Shown here piece by piece: positions 53,394 to 63,727 of a stretch of DNA of 64,000 nucleotides. The stretch's first letter is position 1. The number at the start of each line of letters is the position of its first letter. Below the pieces are notes generated by a model. The model worked only from the letters and a program-made list of their open reading frames with translations. It did not search any database and was not told the origin of the DNA. The stretch spans positions 1-64,000 of the forward strand of contig CAZNFJ010000003.1 of NCBI GenBank assembly GCA_964572685.1. The letters are read 5' to 3'. The position numbers and the translations under genes were made by a program. The stretch comes from UBA2653 sp964572685 (GTDB lineage Bacteria; Pseudomonadota; Gammaproteobacteria; Legionellales; Legionellaceae).

Positions 53394-56300
53394 CTATCTT
53401 GGCGGCTGTTCAGCATTAAGTGCTTCACTCAATGCATGCTCAACATCACTTGCTGTTAAAGTTGGCGTAACTGGATCAGTAGCCATTTTACGCGCCCTTT
53501 TTTCTTTTCGTTTTTTATGATATGTATATCCTGTTCCTGCTGGAATCAATCGACCTACCATCACATTTTCTTTTAAACCTCGCAACTCATCCATTTTCCC
53601 ACTAACCGCAGCCTCGGTTAACACACGTGTGGTTTCTTGGAACGACGCAGCCGAGACGAAAGATTCAGTTGCTAAAGATGCCTTGGTGATACCAAGTAAT
53701 ATTGGATATCCACGAGCAAATTCTTTGTTTTCTTCTTTCATCTTGTCGTTTTCTTGTAGTAAAGCAACATCTTCGATTTGCTCGCCTACTAAGAATTTCG
53801 TATCTCCAACAAATGTAATCTCTCGCTTTCTTAACATTTGTCGAACGATGATTTCAATGTGCTTATCATTAATTTTTACACCCTGTAATCGATAAACATC
53901 TTGAACTTCATTTACAATATAATTAGCCAGTGCGCCAACGCCTAGCAATTTTAGAATATCATGAGGATTTGGTGGACCATCGGCTATCACCTCTCCCTTT
54001 GCAACATGCTCCCCTTCAAATACAGATATGTGTCTCCATTTAGGAATCATTTCTTCGTGTATTTGTTGTTCGGGACCTGTGATAATCAAGCGACGCTTAC
54101 CCTTGGTTTCTTTACCAAAACTAATAATGCCAGAAATCTCGGCCATTACAGCAGAATCTTTAGGTTTTCTAGCTTCAAATAAATCAGCTACACGTGGCAG
54201 ACCCCCTGTAATATCTCTGGTTTTGGTTCGCTCTTGAGGAATTTTAGCAACAACATCACCAGCACGAACCAATTGACCGTCTTCAATATTCACGATGGCA
54301 TCAACTGGCAAGAAATAATGAGCTGGGACTTGCGTACCAGAAATAAACAGATCATTGCCTTTTTCATCAACCAACTTAATCATCGGTCTTAATTCTTTAC
54401 CAGTATTACTGGTACGAAGTTTAGAATCAATAATAACCATACTGCTTAAACCGGTAGCTTCGTCGGTTTGGCGATTCATGGTTATACCTTCCATCAAATC
54501 AACAAACTGAACTCGACCATCGATTTCTGAAATAATCGGATGTGTATGTGGGTCCCATGTTGCAATAATTTGACCTGCTTCAATAGATGCCTGATCTTTA
54601 ACGGACAAAATTGCACCATATGGCAATTTATAACGTTCACGTTCACGACCAAATTCATCAGAAACAGTCACTTCACCAGAACGAGAAACGGCGACAAGGT
54701 TTCCATTTTCCTGTTGTACTGTTTTTAAGTTTTGAAGCTTGATAGAGCCTTTATTCTTAACTTGAATGCTATTTACAGCAGAAGAACGAGATGCAGCACC
54801 ACCAATATGAAATGTACGCATGGTTAACTGTGTACCGGGTTCACCAATAGACTGCGCAGCAATAATGCCCACGGCTTCACCAATATTTACCTGATGTCCC
54901 CTGGCTAAATCGCGACCATAGCACTTTGAACATAATCCGAAACGTGTTTCACAGGTAATCGGTGAACGAACATAAACTTGATCTACACCTTTCTTTTCTA
55001 ATAAATCAACCCATTTTTCATCTAACAAAGTGCCTGATGTTACAATTGCTTCAGAAGATGCAGCTAAATAAACATCTTGAGCAACAACACGACCCAAAAC
55101 ACGTTCGTGTAACGGTTCAACGACATCACCACCTTCAATCAAAGGTGTCATGAGGATTCCATTAACAGTACCGCAATCTTGTTCAGTAATAACAACATCT
55201 TGTGCTACGTCAACCAAACGACGAGTTAGATAACCCGAGTTTGCAGTCTTTAACGCAGTATCAGCAAGACCCTTACGAGCACCGTGAGTTGAAATAAAGT
55301 ACTGAAATACGTTCAAGCCTTCACGGAAATTAGCCGTAATAGGTGTTTCAATGATCGAACCATCGGGAGCTGACATCAAACCACGCATACCGGCCAACTG
55401 ACGAATCTGAGCTGCAGATCCTCGCGCTCCCGAATCAGCCATCATAAAGATAGGATTAAAAGATGGTTGAGTGGTTGTTTCACCCTTATGATCAATGATG
55501 TCATCTGTAGCGATGTTCGCCATCATCGATTTAGCAACGATTTCTGATGTTCTTGACCAAATATCGATCACTTTATTGTATCGTTCCCCGTTTGTGACCA
55601 AACCTGAACGATACTGGGCTTCAATTTCACGAACTTCATCGTATGCTTGCTCAATAATGACAGGTTTGTCTTTTGGTATTTCCATATCATCAATACCAAT
55701 AGATGCAGCAGCTCGAGTAGCGTATTTAAAGCCCATGTACATCAATTGATCAGCAAAAATAACAGATTCTTTAAGTCCATAATGACGATAGCAATAATCC
55801 AACACTTTTGAAATTGCTTTCTTGGTCATGGGCTTATTAATTAAATCTATTGACATGCCCTGCGGTAAAATAGTAGAAAAAATAGCACGTCCGGAGGTTG
55901 TTTCCACCATTCGATATTCTTCGCTATCTGGATGGTCTCCATCTACAGGGACACGCAATTTAATTCGAGCATGTAATTCTACCATTCCTAGTTCGTAGGC
56001 ATTAAGAACGTCATCTGGATTAATATAAGCTGTACCCTGCCCCTTTGCATTCACTTTATCACGCGTCAGATAATAAAGACCTAATACGACGTCTTGGCTT
56101 GGAACAATAATCGGTTCTCCATTGGCTGGAGATAAGATATTGTTGGTTGACATCATTAAAGATCTTGCTTCTAACTGGGCTTCTAAGGTCAAAGGTACGT
56201 GAACGGCCATTTGGTCACCGTCAAAGTCAGCGTTATATGCGGTACATACCAAAGGATGTAATTGAATAGCCTTACCCTCAATCAAAACAGGTTCGAATGC

Positions 56301-57647
56301 CTGAATACCTAAGCGGTGAAGCGTTGGTGCTCGGTTTAGAAGCACAGGATGTTCACGAATAACTTCTTCTAGAACGTCCCATACAACTGGTTCTTCGCGG
56401 TCTACCATTTTCTTGGCAGCCTTAATAGTGGTTGCCAATCCTCTGAATTCTAACTTACTAAAAATAAAGGGTTTGAAGAGCTCTAGTGCCATTCGCTTGG
56501 GCAAGCCGCATTGATGTAATCTCAAGGTAGGACCAACAACAATCACTGAACGTCCAGAATAATCGACACGTTTACCGAGAAGATTTTGACGAAAACGACC
56601 TTGTTTACCTTTGATCATGTCAGCGAGTGATTTCAAAGGACGTTTATTGGTGCCAGTAATAGCGCGACCACGGCGACCATTGTCTAATAAAGCATCGACA
56701 GCTTCCTGTAGCATTCGTTTTTCATTACGAACAATAATATCAGGCGCATTTAAATCTAATAATCTCTTCAATCGATTGTTTCGATTAATCACACGACGAT
56801 AAAGATCGTTTAAGTCAGATGTTGCAAAGCGACCACCATCTAAAGGTACAAGTGGTCTTAAGTCTGGCGGAAGCACAGGTAGAACACTCATAATCATCCA
56901 GTCAGGATGATTCCCTGACTCTTGAAAAGCTTCGAGCAATTTGAGGCGTTTGGTAATTTTCTTAATTTTGGTATCAGAATTTGTTACCGGTAACTCTTCA
57001 CGAAGCGATTTAATTTCTTCATCAACATCGATTTGCTTAAGTAGGTCCCGAATCGCTTCAGCCCCCATTCTTGCGTCGAATTCGTCGCCATGTACCTCTA
57101 AAGCTTCAAGATAAGCTTCATCATTTAAAAGTTGTCCTTTTTCCAGATCGGTCATACCCGGATCGATGACGACAAACGCTTCAAAATAAAGTACGCGCTC
57201 AATATCACGTAAGGTCATGTCAAGTAGCAAGCCAATACGAGAGGGTAAGGATTTTAAGAACCAAATATGCGCAACTGGACTTGCCAATTCAATATGACCC
57301 ATACGTTCACGGCGAACTTTGGTCAATGTGACTTCTACGCCACATTTTTCACAAATAACACCACGATGTTTGAGTCTTTTATATTTACCGCATAAGCATT
57401 CATAATCTTTAGTAGGCCCGAAGATTTTAGCGCAAAAAAGTCCGTCTCTTTCAGGTTTGAATGTTCGATAGTTGATGGTTTCTGGTTTTTTAACTTCCCC
57501 ATAGGACCATGATCGAATAAGTTCAGGAGAAGCTAAGCCGATTTTGATTGCATCAAACTCTTCAGCGTAACCTTGATTTTTGATCAAACCAAGTAAATCA
57601 CTCATTACCGGTCTTTTCTTCATGGGTTCGTTCGTTAAACTAGCCAA
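53394..57647 (-). CDS. rpoC: RNA polymerase subunit beta-prime
   Basis: Beta-prime carries the catalytic Mg site. The 1417-residue product has the N-terminal zinc site (CLCGKYKRLKHRGVICEKCG), the NADFDGDQMAVHVPL catalytic loop, the second zinc site (CETRFGLCSKCYGRDLA), the bridge/trigger region and an SBHM domain near the C-terminus. It follows rpoB after 74 bases. Length is close to E. coli RpoC (1407). Confidence 0.99.
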   Translation of the reverse strand: MASLTNEPMKKRPVMSDLLGLIKNQGYAEEFDAIKIGLASPELIRSWSYGEVKKPETINYRTFKPERDGLFCAKIFGPTKDYECLCGKYKRLKHRGVICEKCGVEVTLTKVRRERMGHIELASPVAHIWFLKSLPSRIGLLLDMTLRDIERVLYFEAFVVIDPGMTDLEKGQLLNDEAYLEALEVHGDEFDARMGAEAIRDLLKQIDVDEEIKSLREELPVTNSDTKIKKITKRLKLLEAFQESGNHPDWMIMSVLPVLPPDLRPLVPLDGGRFATSDLNDLYRRVINRNNRLKRLLDLNAPDIIVRNEKRMLQEAVDALLDNGRRGRAITGTNKRPLKSLADMIKGKQGRFRQNLLGKRVDYSGRSVIVVGPTLRLHQCGLPKRMALELFKPFIFSKLEFRGLATTIKAAKKMVDREEPVVWDVLEEVIREHPVLLNRAPTLHRLGIQAFEPVLIEGKAIQLHPLVCTAYNADFDGDQMAVHVPLTLEAQLEARSLMMSTNNILSPANGEPIIVPSQDVVLGLYYLTRDKVNAKGQGTAYINPDDVLNAYELGMVELHARIKLRVPVDGDHPDSEEYRMVETTSGRAIFSTILPQGMSIDLINKPMTKKAISKVLDYCYRHYGLKESVIFADQLMYMGFKYATRAAASIGIDDMEIPKDKPVIIEQAYDEVREIEAQYRSGLVTNGERYNKVIDIWSRTSEIVAKSMMANIATDDIIDHKGETTTQPSFNPIFMMADSGARGSAAQIRQLAGMRGLMSAPDGSIIETPITANFREGLNVFQYFISTHGARKGLADTALKTANSGYLTRRLVDVAQDVVITEQDCGTVNGILMTPLIEGGDVVEPLHERVLGRVVAQDVYLAASSEAIVTSGTLLDEKWVDLLEKKGVDQVYVRSPITCETRFGLCSKCYGRDLARGHQVNIGEAVGIIAAQSIGEPGTQLTMRTFHIGGAASRSSAVNSIQVKNKGSIKLQNLKTVQQENGNLVAVSRSGEVTVSDEFGRERERYKLPYGAILSVKDQASIEAGQIIATWDPHTHPIISEIDGRVQFVDLMEGITMNRQTDEATGLSSMVIIDSKLRTSNTGKELRPMIKLVDEKGNDLFISGTQVPAHYFLPVDAIVNIEDGQLVRAGDVVAKIPQERTKTRDITGGLPRVADLFEARKPKDSAVMAEISGIISFGKETKGKRRLIITGPEQQIHEEMIPKWRHISVFEGEHVAKGEVIADGPPNPHDILKLLGVGALANYIVNEVQDVYRLQGVKINDKHIEIIVRQMLRKREITFVGDTKFLVGEQIEDVALLQENDKMKEENKEFARGYPILLGITKASLATESFVSAASFQETTRVLTEAAVSGKMDELRGLKENVMVGRLIPAGTGYTYHKKRKEKRARKMATDPVTPTLTASDVEHALSEALNAEQPPR

Positions 57648-57721
57648 GTTTAGTCTCCCATTAATTGAATTAATAAAAAAGTTTATTTATCATGCTCACC
57701 CTTCTGGAGTGAGCATGTGTC

Positions 57722-60700
57722 TTATTCATGACTGAGATCAATATCGATACCCAATGCTTTAATTTCTTTTAACAATACGTTAAAGGATTCAGGCATTCCG
57801 GCATCCATTCGGTGATCACCATCAACAATATTTTTATATATTTTGGTACGTCCATTCACGTCATCTGATTTGACAGTTAACATTTCTTGTAAGGTGTATG
57901 CAGCACCATAAGCTTCTAAAGCCCAGACTTCCATCTCACCAAAACGTTGACCACCAAACTGGGCCTTACCACCTAAAGGTTGTTGTGTTACAAGACTATA
58001 GGAACCTGTAGAACGAGCATGCATTTTGTCATCAACCAAATGGTTTAACTTCAGCATATACATGTAACCAACAGCTACAGGGTTATCAAATTGTACACCA
58101 GTACGACCATCAGTCAGTGTCAGTTTGCCGCTCTCAGGGACATCCGCTAATTTTAACATCGCTTTAATTTCAGCTTCGCTTGCACCATCAAAAACCGGTG
58201 TTGCCATAGGGACACCATTTCTTAGATTTTGTGCAAGTTCTTGAATTTCGTCATCATTTAAAAATGTCAAATCAATACGTTTTTGATCATGATTATAGAT
58301 TTGATTCAAGAAATCTCGAATTTCTGACATATTTGCTTTACGACTTAACATTGCATCAATTTTATTACCCAGTGCTTTAGCAGCTAAACCCAAGTGTGTT
58401 TCTAAAACCTGACCAATGTTCATACGTGAAGGAACGCCTAGGGGATTCAATACGATATCCACAGGTGTGCCATCAGCCATGTAAGGCATATCTTCCATTG
58501 GTACAACAACAGAAATAACACCCTTATTACCATGACGACCAGCCATTTTATCACCAGGCTGTATCCGACGCTTAACCGCCATATATACCTTAACAATTTT
58601 AAGTACGCCTGGTGCCAAATCGTCGCCTTGTACAATTTTCTTGCGGCCATCATTAAATCGTTTTTCAATTTCTTTTTGTAACAGTTCAATTTGACGAGAT
58701 AACTGTTCAATTTGTTCACTAGAATTTTCATCAGAAACGCGGATATCAAACCATTTTTGACGAGGAATTTCTTGTAAAAGATCGATTGAAATGATTGATT
58801 TTGGTTTTAAAGGAGAAGGACCACCGACACATTCGCGCCCAATTAATAAATCACTCACGCGACTAAAAATATCTTCTTCTCTCAAACGTCGTTCATCTTG
58901 TAAGTCTTTTCGAATCTGTGACAAATGAGCTTCTTCTATGCTCTTTGCTCTAGCATCCTTCTCGATGCCGTCACGAGTGAAGATCTGAACATCAATAACT
59001 GTACCATTCATGCCAGAAGGTACTCTTAAAGAACTATCTTTTACATCAGAAGCCTTTTCTCCAAATATTGCACGTAACAGTTTCTCTTCAGGGGTTAGTT
59101 GAGTTTCACCTTTAGGTGTCACTTTTCCAACCAAAATATCGCCTGCACGAACTTCTGCACCAATATAAACAATACCTGCCTCATCTAGATTGGCTAAAGC
59201 TGATTCACCAATATTGGGAATATCAGAGGTAACTTCTTCAGAGCCTAATTTAGTATCACGAGCTATACATGTCAATTCTTCGATATGAATAGTAGTAAAA
59301 CGATCGTCACGAGCAACTCGTTCTGATATTAAAATAGAATCCTCAAAGTTATAACCGTTCCAGGGCATAAAGGCGACCAAAAGGTTTTGGCCTAAAGCCA
59401 ATTCACCTAAATCTGTACATGGGCCATCTGCGAGAATATCGCCACGTTGAATTAAATCACCTTCATTTACGATAGGTGTTTGATTCATACAAGTATCTTG
59501 GTTAGAACGAAAATACTTTGTTAAATTATAAATATCAACACCGGTCTCCCCTGCAGTTGTTTCATCAGGGTTTACTCGAACAACAATACGGGAAGCGTCA
59601 ACTAAATCAATCACACCACCACGCTTTGCAACAACTGCAACTCCAGAATCGGCCGCAACCGTTCGTTCCATACCTGTGCCAACAAATGGCTTTTCTGCAC
59701 GTAATGTAGGAACAGCCTGACGTTGCATATTAGAGCCCATTAATGCGCGGTTCGCATCATCATGCTCGAGGAATGGTATTAGTGAGGCAGCAACTGATAC
59801 GATCTGCTTAGGAGATACGTCCATAAAGTTGATATTATCAGGAGTAGTCAGTGAAAACTCATTTTGATGCCGACATGGTACCAAGTCAGTCTGGATTCGA
59901 CCATCAGAATCAAGTGGGATATTCGATTGCGCAATATAGTGATCAACTTCTTCAATAGCTGAAAGATAAACAATTTCATCTGTCACTTGACCATCGACAA
60001 CTTTTCGACAAGGAGTTTCAATAAAACCATATTTATTGGTTCGCGCATACACAGATAAAGAGTTAATCAAACCAATGTTTGGACCTTCAGGTGTTTCAAT
60101 AGGACAGACACGACCGTAGTGGGTAGTATGAACGTCGCGAACTTCAAAGCCTGCTCGTTCTCGAGTCAAACCACCTGGTCCTAAAGCTGAAACACGACGT
60201 TTATGAGTCACACCAGATAAGGGGTTAACTTGATCCATAAACTGAGACAATTGGCTAGAGCCGAAAAATTCTTTAATTGCAGCAGATACTGGTTTTGCAT
60301 TAATAAGATCTTGAGGCATCAAATTTTCAGATTCTGCAAGACTCAAACGTTCCTTAACTGCACGTTCAACACGAACTAAACCTACTCTAAATTGGTTCTC
60401 AGCCATTTCACCAACGCTTCTTACGCGTCGATTCCCAAGGTGGTCAATATCATCGACAATTCCCTGACCATTTCGTATGGCGATAAGGGTTTTGATTACA
60501 TCTAAAATATCTTCTTTTACTAATGTACCTAAACCTTCATCATTCGTCCGACCTAAGCGTCTGTTAAATTTCATACGGCCGACTTCAGACAAATCATATC
60601 GCTCTGTTTCAAAAAATAAATTTTGAAATAAAGCTTCGGCAGCATCTTTAGTTGGGGGTTCACCAGGTCGCATCATGCGATAGATTTCAACGAGAGCCTC

Positions 60701-61825
60701 CAATTGAGAAGTTGTAGAATCGACACGCAATGTATCCGATATATATGGACCATTATCGATGTCATTGGTATAAATAATTTCAAAATCTGAAACTTGATTT
60801 GCTAAAAACTTTTCGATCAAATCACTAGAGATTTCAGAGTTTGCCTCAGCAATAACTTCTCCTGTTTCGCTATTGATTATAGATTTAGCAAGAACTTTAT
60901 CTGAAAGATATGAAGCAGGGACAAGTAATTCAGTCATACCATATTTTTCCATGGTTTTGACATGACGAGCAGTAATTCTGCGACCTTGTTCAACAATCAC
61001 TTCACCCGTGGACTGATAAATAATATCAAATTGTGCAATTTCACCACGTAAACGAGATGGAGTTAAATCCATGTGAAACTCGCCTAAGCGAATATGGCAA
61101 CCGATAGTCGAAAAAAATTGTGATAAAATTTGTTCTGTATCATAACCCAGTGCGCGTAATATGACAGATACAGGCAATTTACGACGTCTATCGATCCTTG
61201 CAAACAAACAATCTTTAGGATCAAATTCAAAATCCAACCATGAACCACGGTAAGGAATGATACGAGCAGAATATAATAATTTACCAGATGAATGAGTTTT
61301 GCCTTTATCGTGCTCAAAAATAACACCAGGTGAACGATGTAACTGAGAAACAACAACCCGCTCAGTACCATTAATAATAAATGTACCATCTTCAGTCATA
61401 AGGGGTAGTTCACCCATAAATACATCTTGCTCACGAATATCTTTAATGGGCTTAGGATCCGTTGATACCTCTTTATCAAATACAGTTAACCGGACCTTCA
61501 CTCGTAATGGCGCGGCATAGGTTAAACCTCGTAACTTACATTCTCTAACATCAAAAGGTGCTTCACCCAATGAGTAGGACACATAGTCTAGTCGAGCATT
61601 ACCTGAAAAACTAGCAATAGGGAAAATAGATTGAAATGCGGCGTGCAAACCCGTTTTAGAAAAATCGGTATTCGAATGACCTGTACCTATGAAACTTTGA
61701 TATGAATTCAGCTGGATTTCAAGTAGGTTTGGAATTTGTATTTGGTCACTCTGCTTGCCAAAGCTCTTGCGAAATCGTTTTTTTTCAGCGAAAGAAAAGT
61801 TAGTGTGAGCATTTGCTTTGGTCAT
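57722..61825 (-). CDS. rpoB: RNA polymerase subunit beta
   Basis: Beta forms one side of the polymerase cleft. The 1367-residue product is full-length (E. coli 1342). The rifampicin region reads FGSSQLSQFMDQVNPLSGVTHK, then RRVSALGPGGL: the Asp, His and Ser at the main resistance positions are wild-type, while Asn-to-Val after MDQ and Glu-to-Gly after PLS differ from E. coli. It follows rplL after a gap with a 13-bp hairpin. Confidence 0.99.
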   Translation of the reverse strand: MTKANAHTNFSFAEKKRFRKSFGKQSDQIQIPNLLEIQLNSYQSFIGTGHSNTDFSKTGLHAAFQSIFPIASFSGNARLDYVSYSLGEAPFDVRECKLRGLTYAAPLRVKVRLTVFDKEVSTDPKPIKDIREQDVFMGELPLMTEDGTFIINGTERVVVSQLHRSPGVIFEHDKGKTHSSGKLLYSARIIPYRGSWLDFEFDPKDCLFARIDRRRKLPVSVILRALGYDTEQILSQFFSTIGCHIRLGEFHMDLTPSRLRGEIAQFDIIYQSTGEVIVEQGRRITARHVKTMEKYGMTELLVPASYLSDKVLAKSIINSETGEVIAEANSEISSDLIEKFLANQVSDFEIIYTNDIDNGPYISDTLRVDSTTSQLEALVEIYRMMRPGEPPTKDAAEALFQNLFFETERYDLSEVGRMKFNRRLGRTNDEGLGTLVKEDILDVIKTLIAIRNGQGIVDDIDHLGNRRVRSVGEMAENQFRVGLVRVERAVKERLSLAESENLMPQDLINAKPVSAAIKEFFGSSQLSQFMDQVNPLSGVTHKRRVSALGPGGLTRERAGFEVRDVHTTHYGRVCPIETPEGPNIGLINSLSVYARTNKYGFIETPCRKVVDGQVTDEIVYLSAIEEVDHYIAQSNIPLDSDGRIQTDLVPCRHQNEFSLTTPDNINFMDVSPKQIVSVAASLIPFLEHDDANRALMGSNMQRQAVPTLRAEKPFVGTGMERTVAADSGVAVVAKRGGVIDLVDASRIVVRVNPDETTAGETGVDIYNLTKYFRSNQDTCMNQTPIVNEGDLIQRGDILADGPCTDLGELALGQNLLVAFMPWNGYNFEDSILISERVARDDRFTTIHIEELTCIARDTKLGSEEVTSDIPNIGESALANLDEAGIVYIGAEVRAGDILVGKVTPKGETQLTPEEKLLRAIFGEKASDVKDSSLRVPSGMNGTVIDVQIFTRDGIEKDARAKSIEEAHLSQIRKDLQDERRLREEDIFSRVSDLLIGRECVGGPSPLKPKSIISIDLLQEIPRQKWFDIRVSDENSSEQIEQLSRQIELLQKEIEKRFNDGRKKIVQGDDLAPGVLKIVKVYMAVKRRIQPGDKMAGRHGNKGVISVVVPMEDMPYMADGTPVDIVLNPLGVPSRMNIGQVLETHLGLAAKALGNKIDAMLSRKANMSEIRDFLNQIYNHDQKRIDLTFLNDDEIQELAQNLRNGVPMATPVFDGASEAEIKAMLKLADVPESGKLTLTDGRTGVQFDNPVAVGYMYMLKLNHLVDDKMHARSTGSYSLVTQQPLGGKAQFGGQRFGEMEVWALEAYGAAYTLQEMLTVKSDDVNGRTKIYKNIVDGDHRMDAGMPESFNVLLKEIKALGIDIDLSHE

Positions 61826-61879
61826 ATTTATTCCTCTGTCAGATGATCATTATCAATTTACAATTTTTAAAATACATAT

Positions 61880-61908
61880 AACCCAGTCGTGAAAATCACG
61901 ACTGGGTT
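61880..61908 (-). promoter_or_regulatory. Perfect 13-bp hairpin between rplL and rpoB
   Basis: AACCCAGTCGTGA (61880-61892) and TCACGACTGGGTT (61896-61908) pair perfectly around an AAA loop. No strong T-run follows on the minus strand. E. coli has an attenuator and an RNase III site in the same gap, which sets the lower level of rpoBC relative to rplL, so a similar role is likely. Confidence 0.75.
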
Positions 61909-61928
61909 TATAAAATGAAGAGATAAAA

Positions 61929-62303
61929 TTATTTAATCTCTACAGTAGCACCAGCTTCTTCAAGTTGTTTCTTGATAGAATCTGCATCTGCTTTAGAAAT
62001 ACCTTCTTTCACAGAAGCAGGAACAGCTTCAACTAGATCTTTAGCTTCTTTCAAGCCTAAACCAGTGATTGTACGAATTGCTTTAATTACTTCTACTTTC
62101 TTTTCGCCGAAAGCTGTCATGACAACATTGAATTCGGTTTTTTCTTCAACAGCAGCAGCAGGTGCAGCAGCTGCAGCAACAGGCATAGCAAAAGCAGCAG
62201 CAGAAACATTAAATTTTTCTTCCATTGCTTCGATTAAATCCACAACTTCCAATACAGACATATTGGCGATGGCATCTAAAATATCAGTTTTTGAAATAGC
62301 CAT
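61929..62303 (-). CDS. rplL: 50S ribosomal protein L7/L12
   Basis: L7/L12 forms the stalk that recruits translation GTPases. The 124-residue product has the N-terminal dimer domain, an Ala-rich hinge (AAAAAPAAAVEEKTEF) and the C-terminal factor-binding domain with EKKVEVIKAIRTITGLGLKEAKDLVE. It follows rplJ after 39 bases. Confidence 0.98.
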   Translation of the reverse strand: MAISKTDILDAIANMSVLEVVDLIEAMEEKFNVSAAAFAMPVAAAAAPAAAVEEKTEFNVVMTAFGEKKVEVIKAIRTITGLGLKEAKDLVEAVPASVKEGISKADADSIKKQLEEAGATVEIK

Positions 62304-62342
62304 TTAAGACTCCTAAATATAAAAAATTACACAACTTGGACA

Positions 62343-62867
62343 CTAAGCGGACTTAGCATCTTTAATAGCAACCATTGTTCGAACCAGTTTTGCTTTAGGC
62401 TCAGCAATTGTACGTACCAATTTCTCAACTGGTGCACGCATAACATATAACAACTTAGCAAGTGCTTCATCACGTGTCGGTAAGCTTGCAATTGCTTCTA
62501 AATGTTCTGCTCCATATGCGCGACCACTAACAGACAATGCTTTAACTTCTAACTTTTCGAAATCTTTAGCATAATTCTTTAATAATCTTGCCGCGTCACT
62601 TGGTGCTTCCATAGATAAAGCAATAAACAAGGGGCCAACTAATTTCTCACTTAAGCAAGCAAATTCGGTATCTTCGAATGCACGACGAGCTAGTGTATTA
62701 GGTACGACCCTCAAATACACATCTGCTTTACGAGCAGCTGATCTTAACTGAGTCATTTGATTCACTGTTAAGCCGCGATAGTCAGCAACAACTGCTGACA
62801 CAGCCTTTTTCGCTACTTCGCTAACTTCTTGAACAACTTGTTTTTTAGCAGCTAAAGACAATGTCAC
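62343..62867 (-). CDS. rplJ: 50S ribosomal protein L10
   Basis: L10 anchors the L7/L12 stalk and, with L12, represses its own mRNA. The 174-residue product starts at the GTG at 62867, with a strong GGAGG eight bases upstream. It has VVADYRGLTVNQMTQLR and the C-terminal L12-binding helices. A recognisable L10 leader precedes it. Confidence 0.97.
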   Translation of the reverse strand: MTLSLAAKKQVVQEVSEVAKKAVSAVVADYRGLTVNQMTQLRSAARKADVYLRVVPNTLARRAFEDTEFACLSEKLVGPLFIALSMEAPSDAARLLKNYAKDFEKLEVKALSVSGRAYGAEHLEAIASLPTRDEALAKLLYVMRAPVEKLVRTIAEPKAKLVRTMVAIKDAKSA

Positions 62868-62884
62868 GTTACGGACCTCCTACG

Positions 62885-63005
62885 TTAACAAATCATAATG
62901 ATTTGTGATAATGGTGCGTGTGTTTTTTTACACGACACCGTCTGCGCAGGATATTAAGCTTTCGCACCTGCGGTCTTCGACGGCATCAACAAGTCAATGC
63001 CGTGA
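62885..63005 (-). promoter_or_regulatory. L10 leader (autoregulatory rplJ 5-prime structure)
   Basis: In the 162-base gap between rplA and rplJ the minus strand carries the kink-turn-type segment GAAGACCGCAGGTGCGAAAGC followed by CCTGCGCAGACGG, which pairs CGCAGG with CCTGCG and matches the conserved core of the L10 leader of Gammaproteobacteria. A perfect 9-bp palindromic hairpin at 62888-62906 lies just before the ribosome site. L10(L12)4 binding here is expected to repress rplJ and rplL translation. Confidence 0.82.
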
Positions 63006-63029
63006 AAATTTTTTAAATGGTTGAACATT

Positions 63030-63725
63030 CTACACAGATAATGAGGATAAATCAAGTGTTAATCCTGGACCCATTGTAGAGGATAAAGCGACCTTCTTAA
63101 TGTATATACCCTTGGCAGACGCAGGCTTTAATCGTTTTAAATCAGCAATAAGCGCATTAACATTTTCAACGATATCTTCAGGATTAAAGGTTACCTTGCC
63201 AACAGAACAATGGATAATACCATTTTTATCGGTACGGTAACGTACCTGTCCAGCTTTGGCATCACGCACAGCATTTTCCACTTGCATGGTTACAGTACCA
63301 ACTTTAGGATTTGGCATCAAACCACGTGGTCCTAATATTGTACCTAACTGACCAACAAGTCGCATTGCATCAGGAGTAGCAATGATGACATCAAATGGAA
63401 TGTTACCGCTCTTTAATTCTTCAGCTAGATCTTCAAAACCAACTTTATCGGCTCCAGCTGCTTTAGCTTTTTCAGCTGCATCACCCTGAGCAAATACAGC
63501 AACGCGTACAGTCTTACCAGTGCCTTTAGGAAGCAGTGTTGAAGAACGTACTACTTGATCGGATTTACGAGGATCTACGCCAAGATTAATAGCAACATCT
63601 ACGCTTTCATTGAATTTTTTTGAAGCGAATTTTTTGAGAACTGCTACAGCTTCTGTTGCTTTATATTCAGTATTAGGCAGAACAGATTCACGAATTAATT
63701 TTTTCTGTTTGGTTAACTTCGCCAT
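63030..63725 (-). CDS. rplA: 50S ribosomal protein L1
   Basis: L1 forms the mobile stalk at the E site and in E. coli represses the L11 operon. The 231-residue product starts MAKLTKQKKLIRE (ATG 63725, GGAG seven bases upstream; the ATG at 63728 is three bases earlier). The signature GTILGPRGLMPNPKVGTVT and KNGIIHCSVGKV are intact. Confidence 0.97.
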   Translation of the reverse strand: MAKLTKQKKLIRESVLPNTEYKATEAVAVLKKFASKKFNESVDVAINLGVDPRKSDQVVRSSTLLPKGTGKTVRVAVFAQGDAAEKAKAAGADKVGFEDLAEELKSGNIPFDVIIATPDAMRLVGQLGTILGPRGLMPNPKVGTVTMQVENAVRDAKAGQVRYRTDKNGIIHCSVGKVTFNPEDIVENVNALIADLKRLKPASAKGIYIKKVALSSTMGPGLTLDLSSLSV

Positions 63726-63727
63726 CA

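Noticed and set aside
57722..61825. Rifampicin-resistance alleles in rpoB
   Set aside because: The substitutions seen (Val after MDQ, Gly after PLS) are not at the main resistance residues, which are wild-type; they look like lineage variation.
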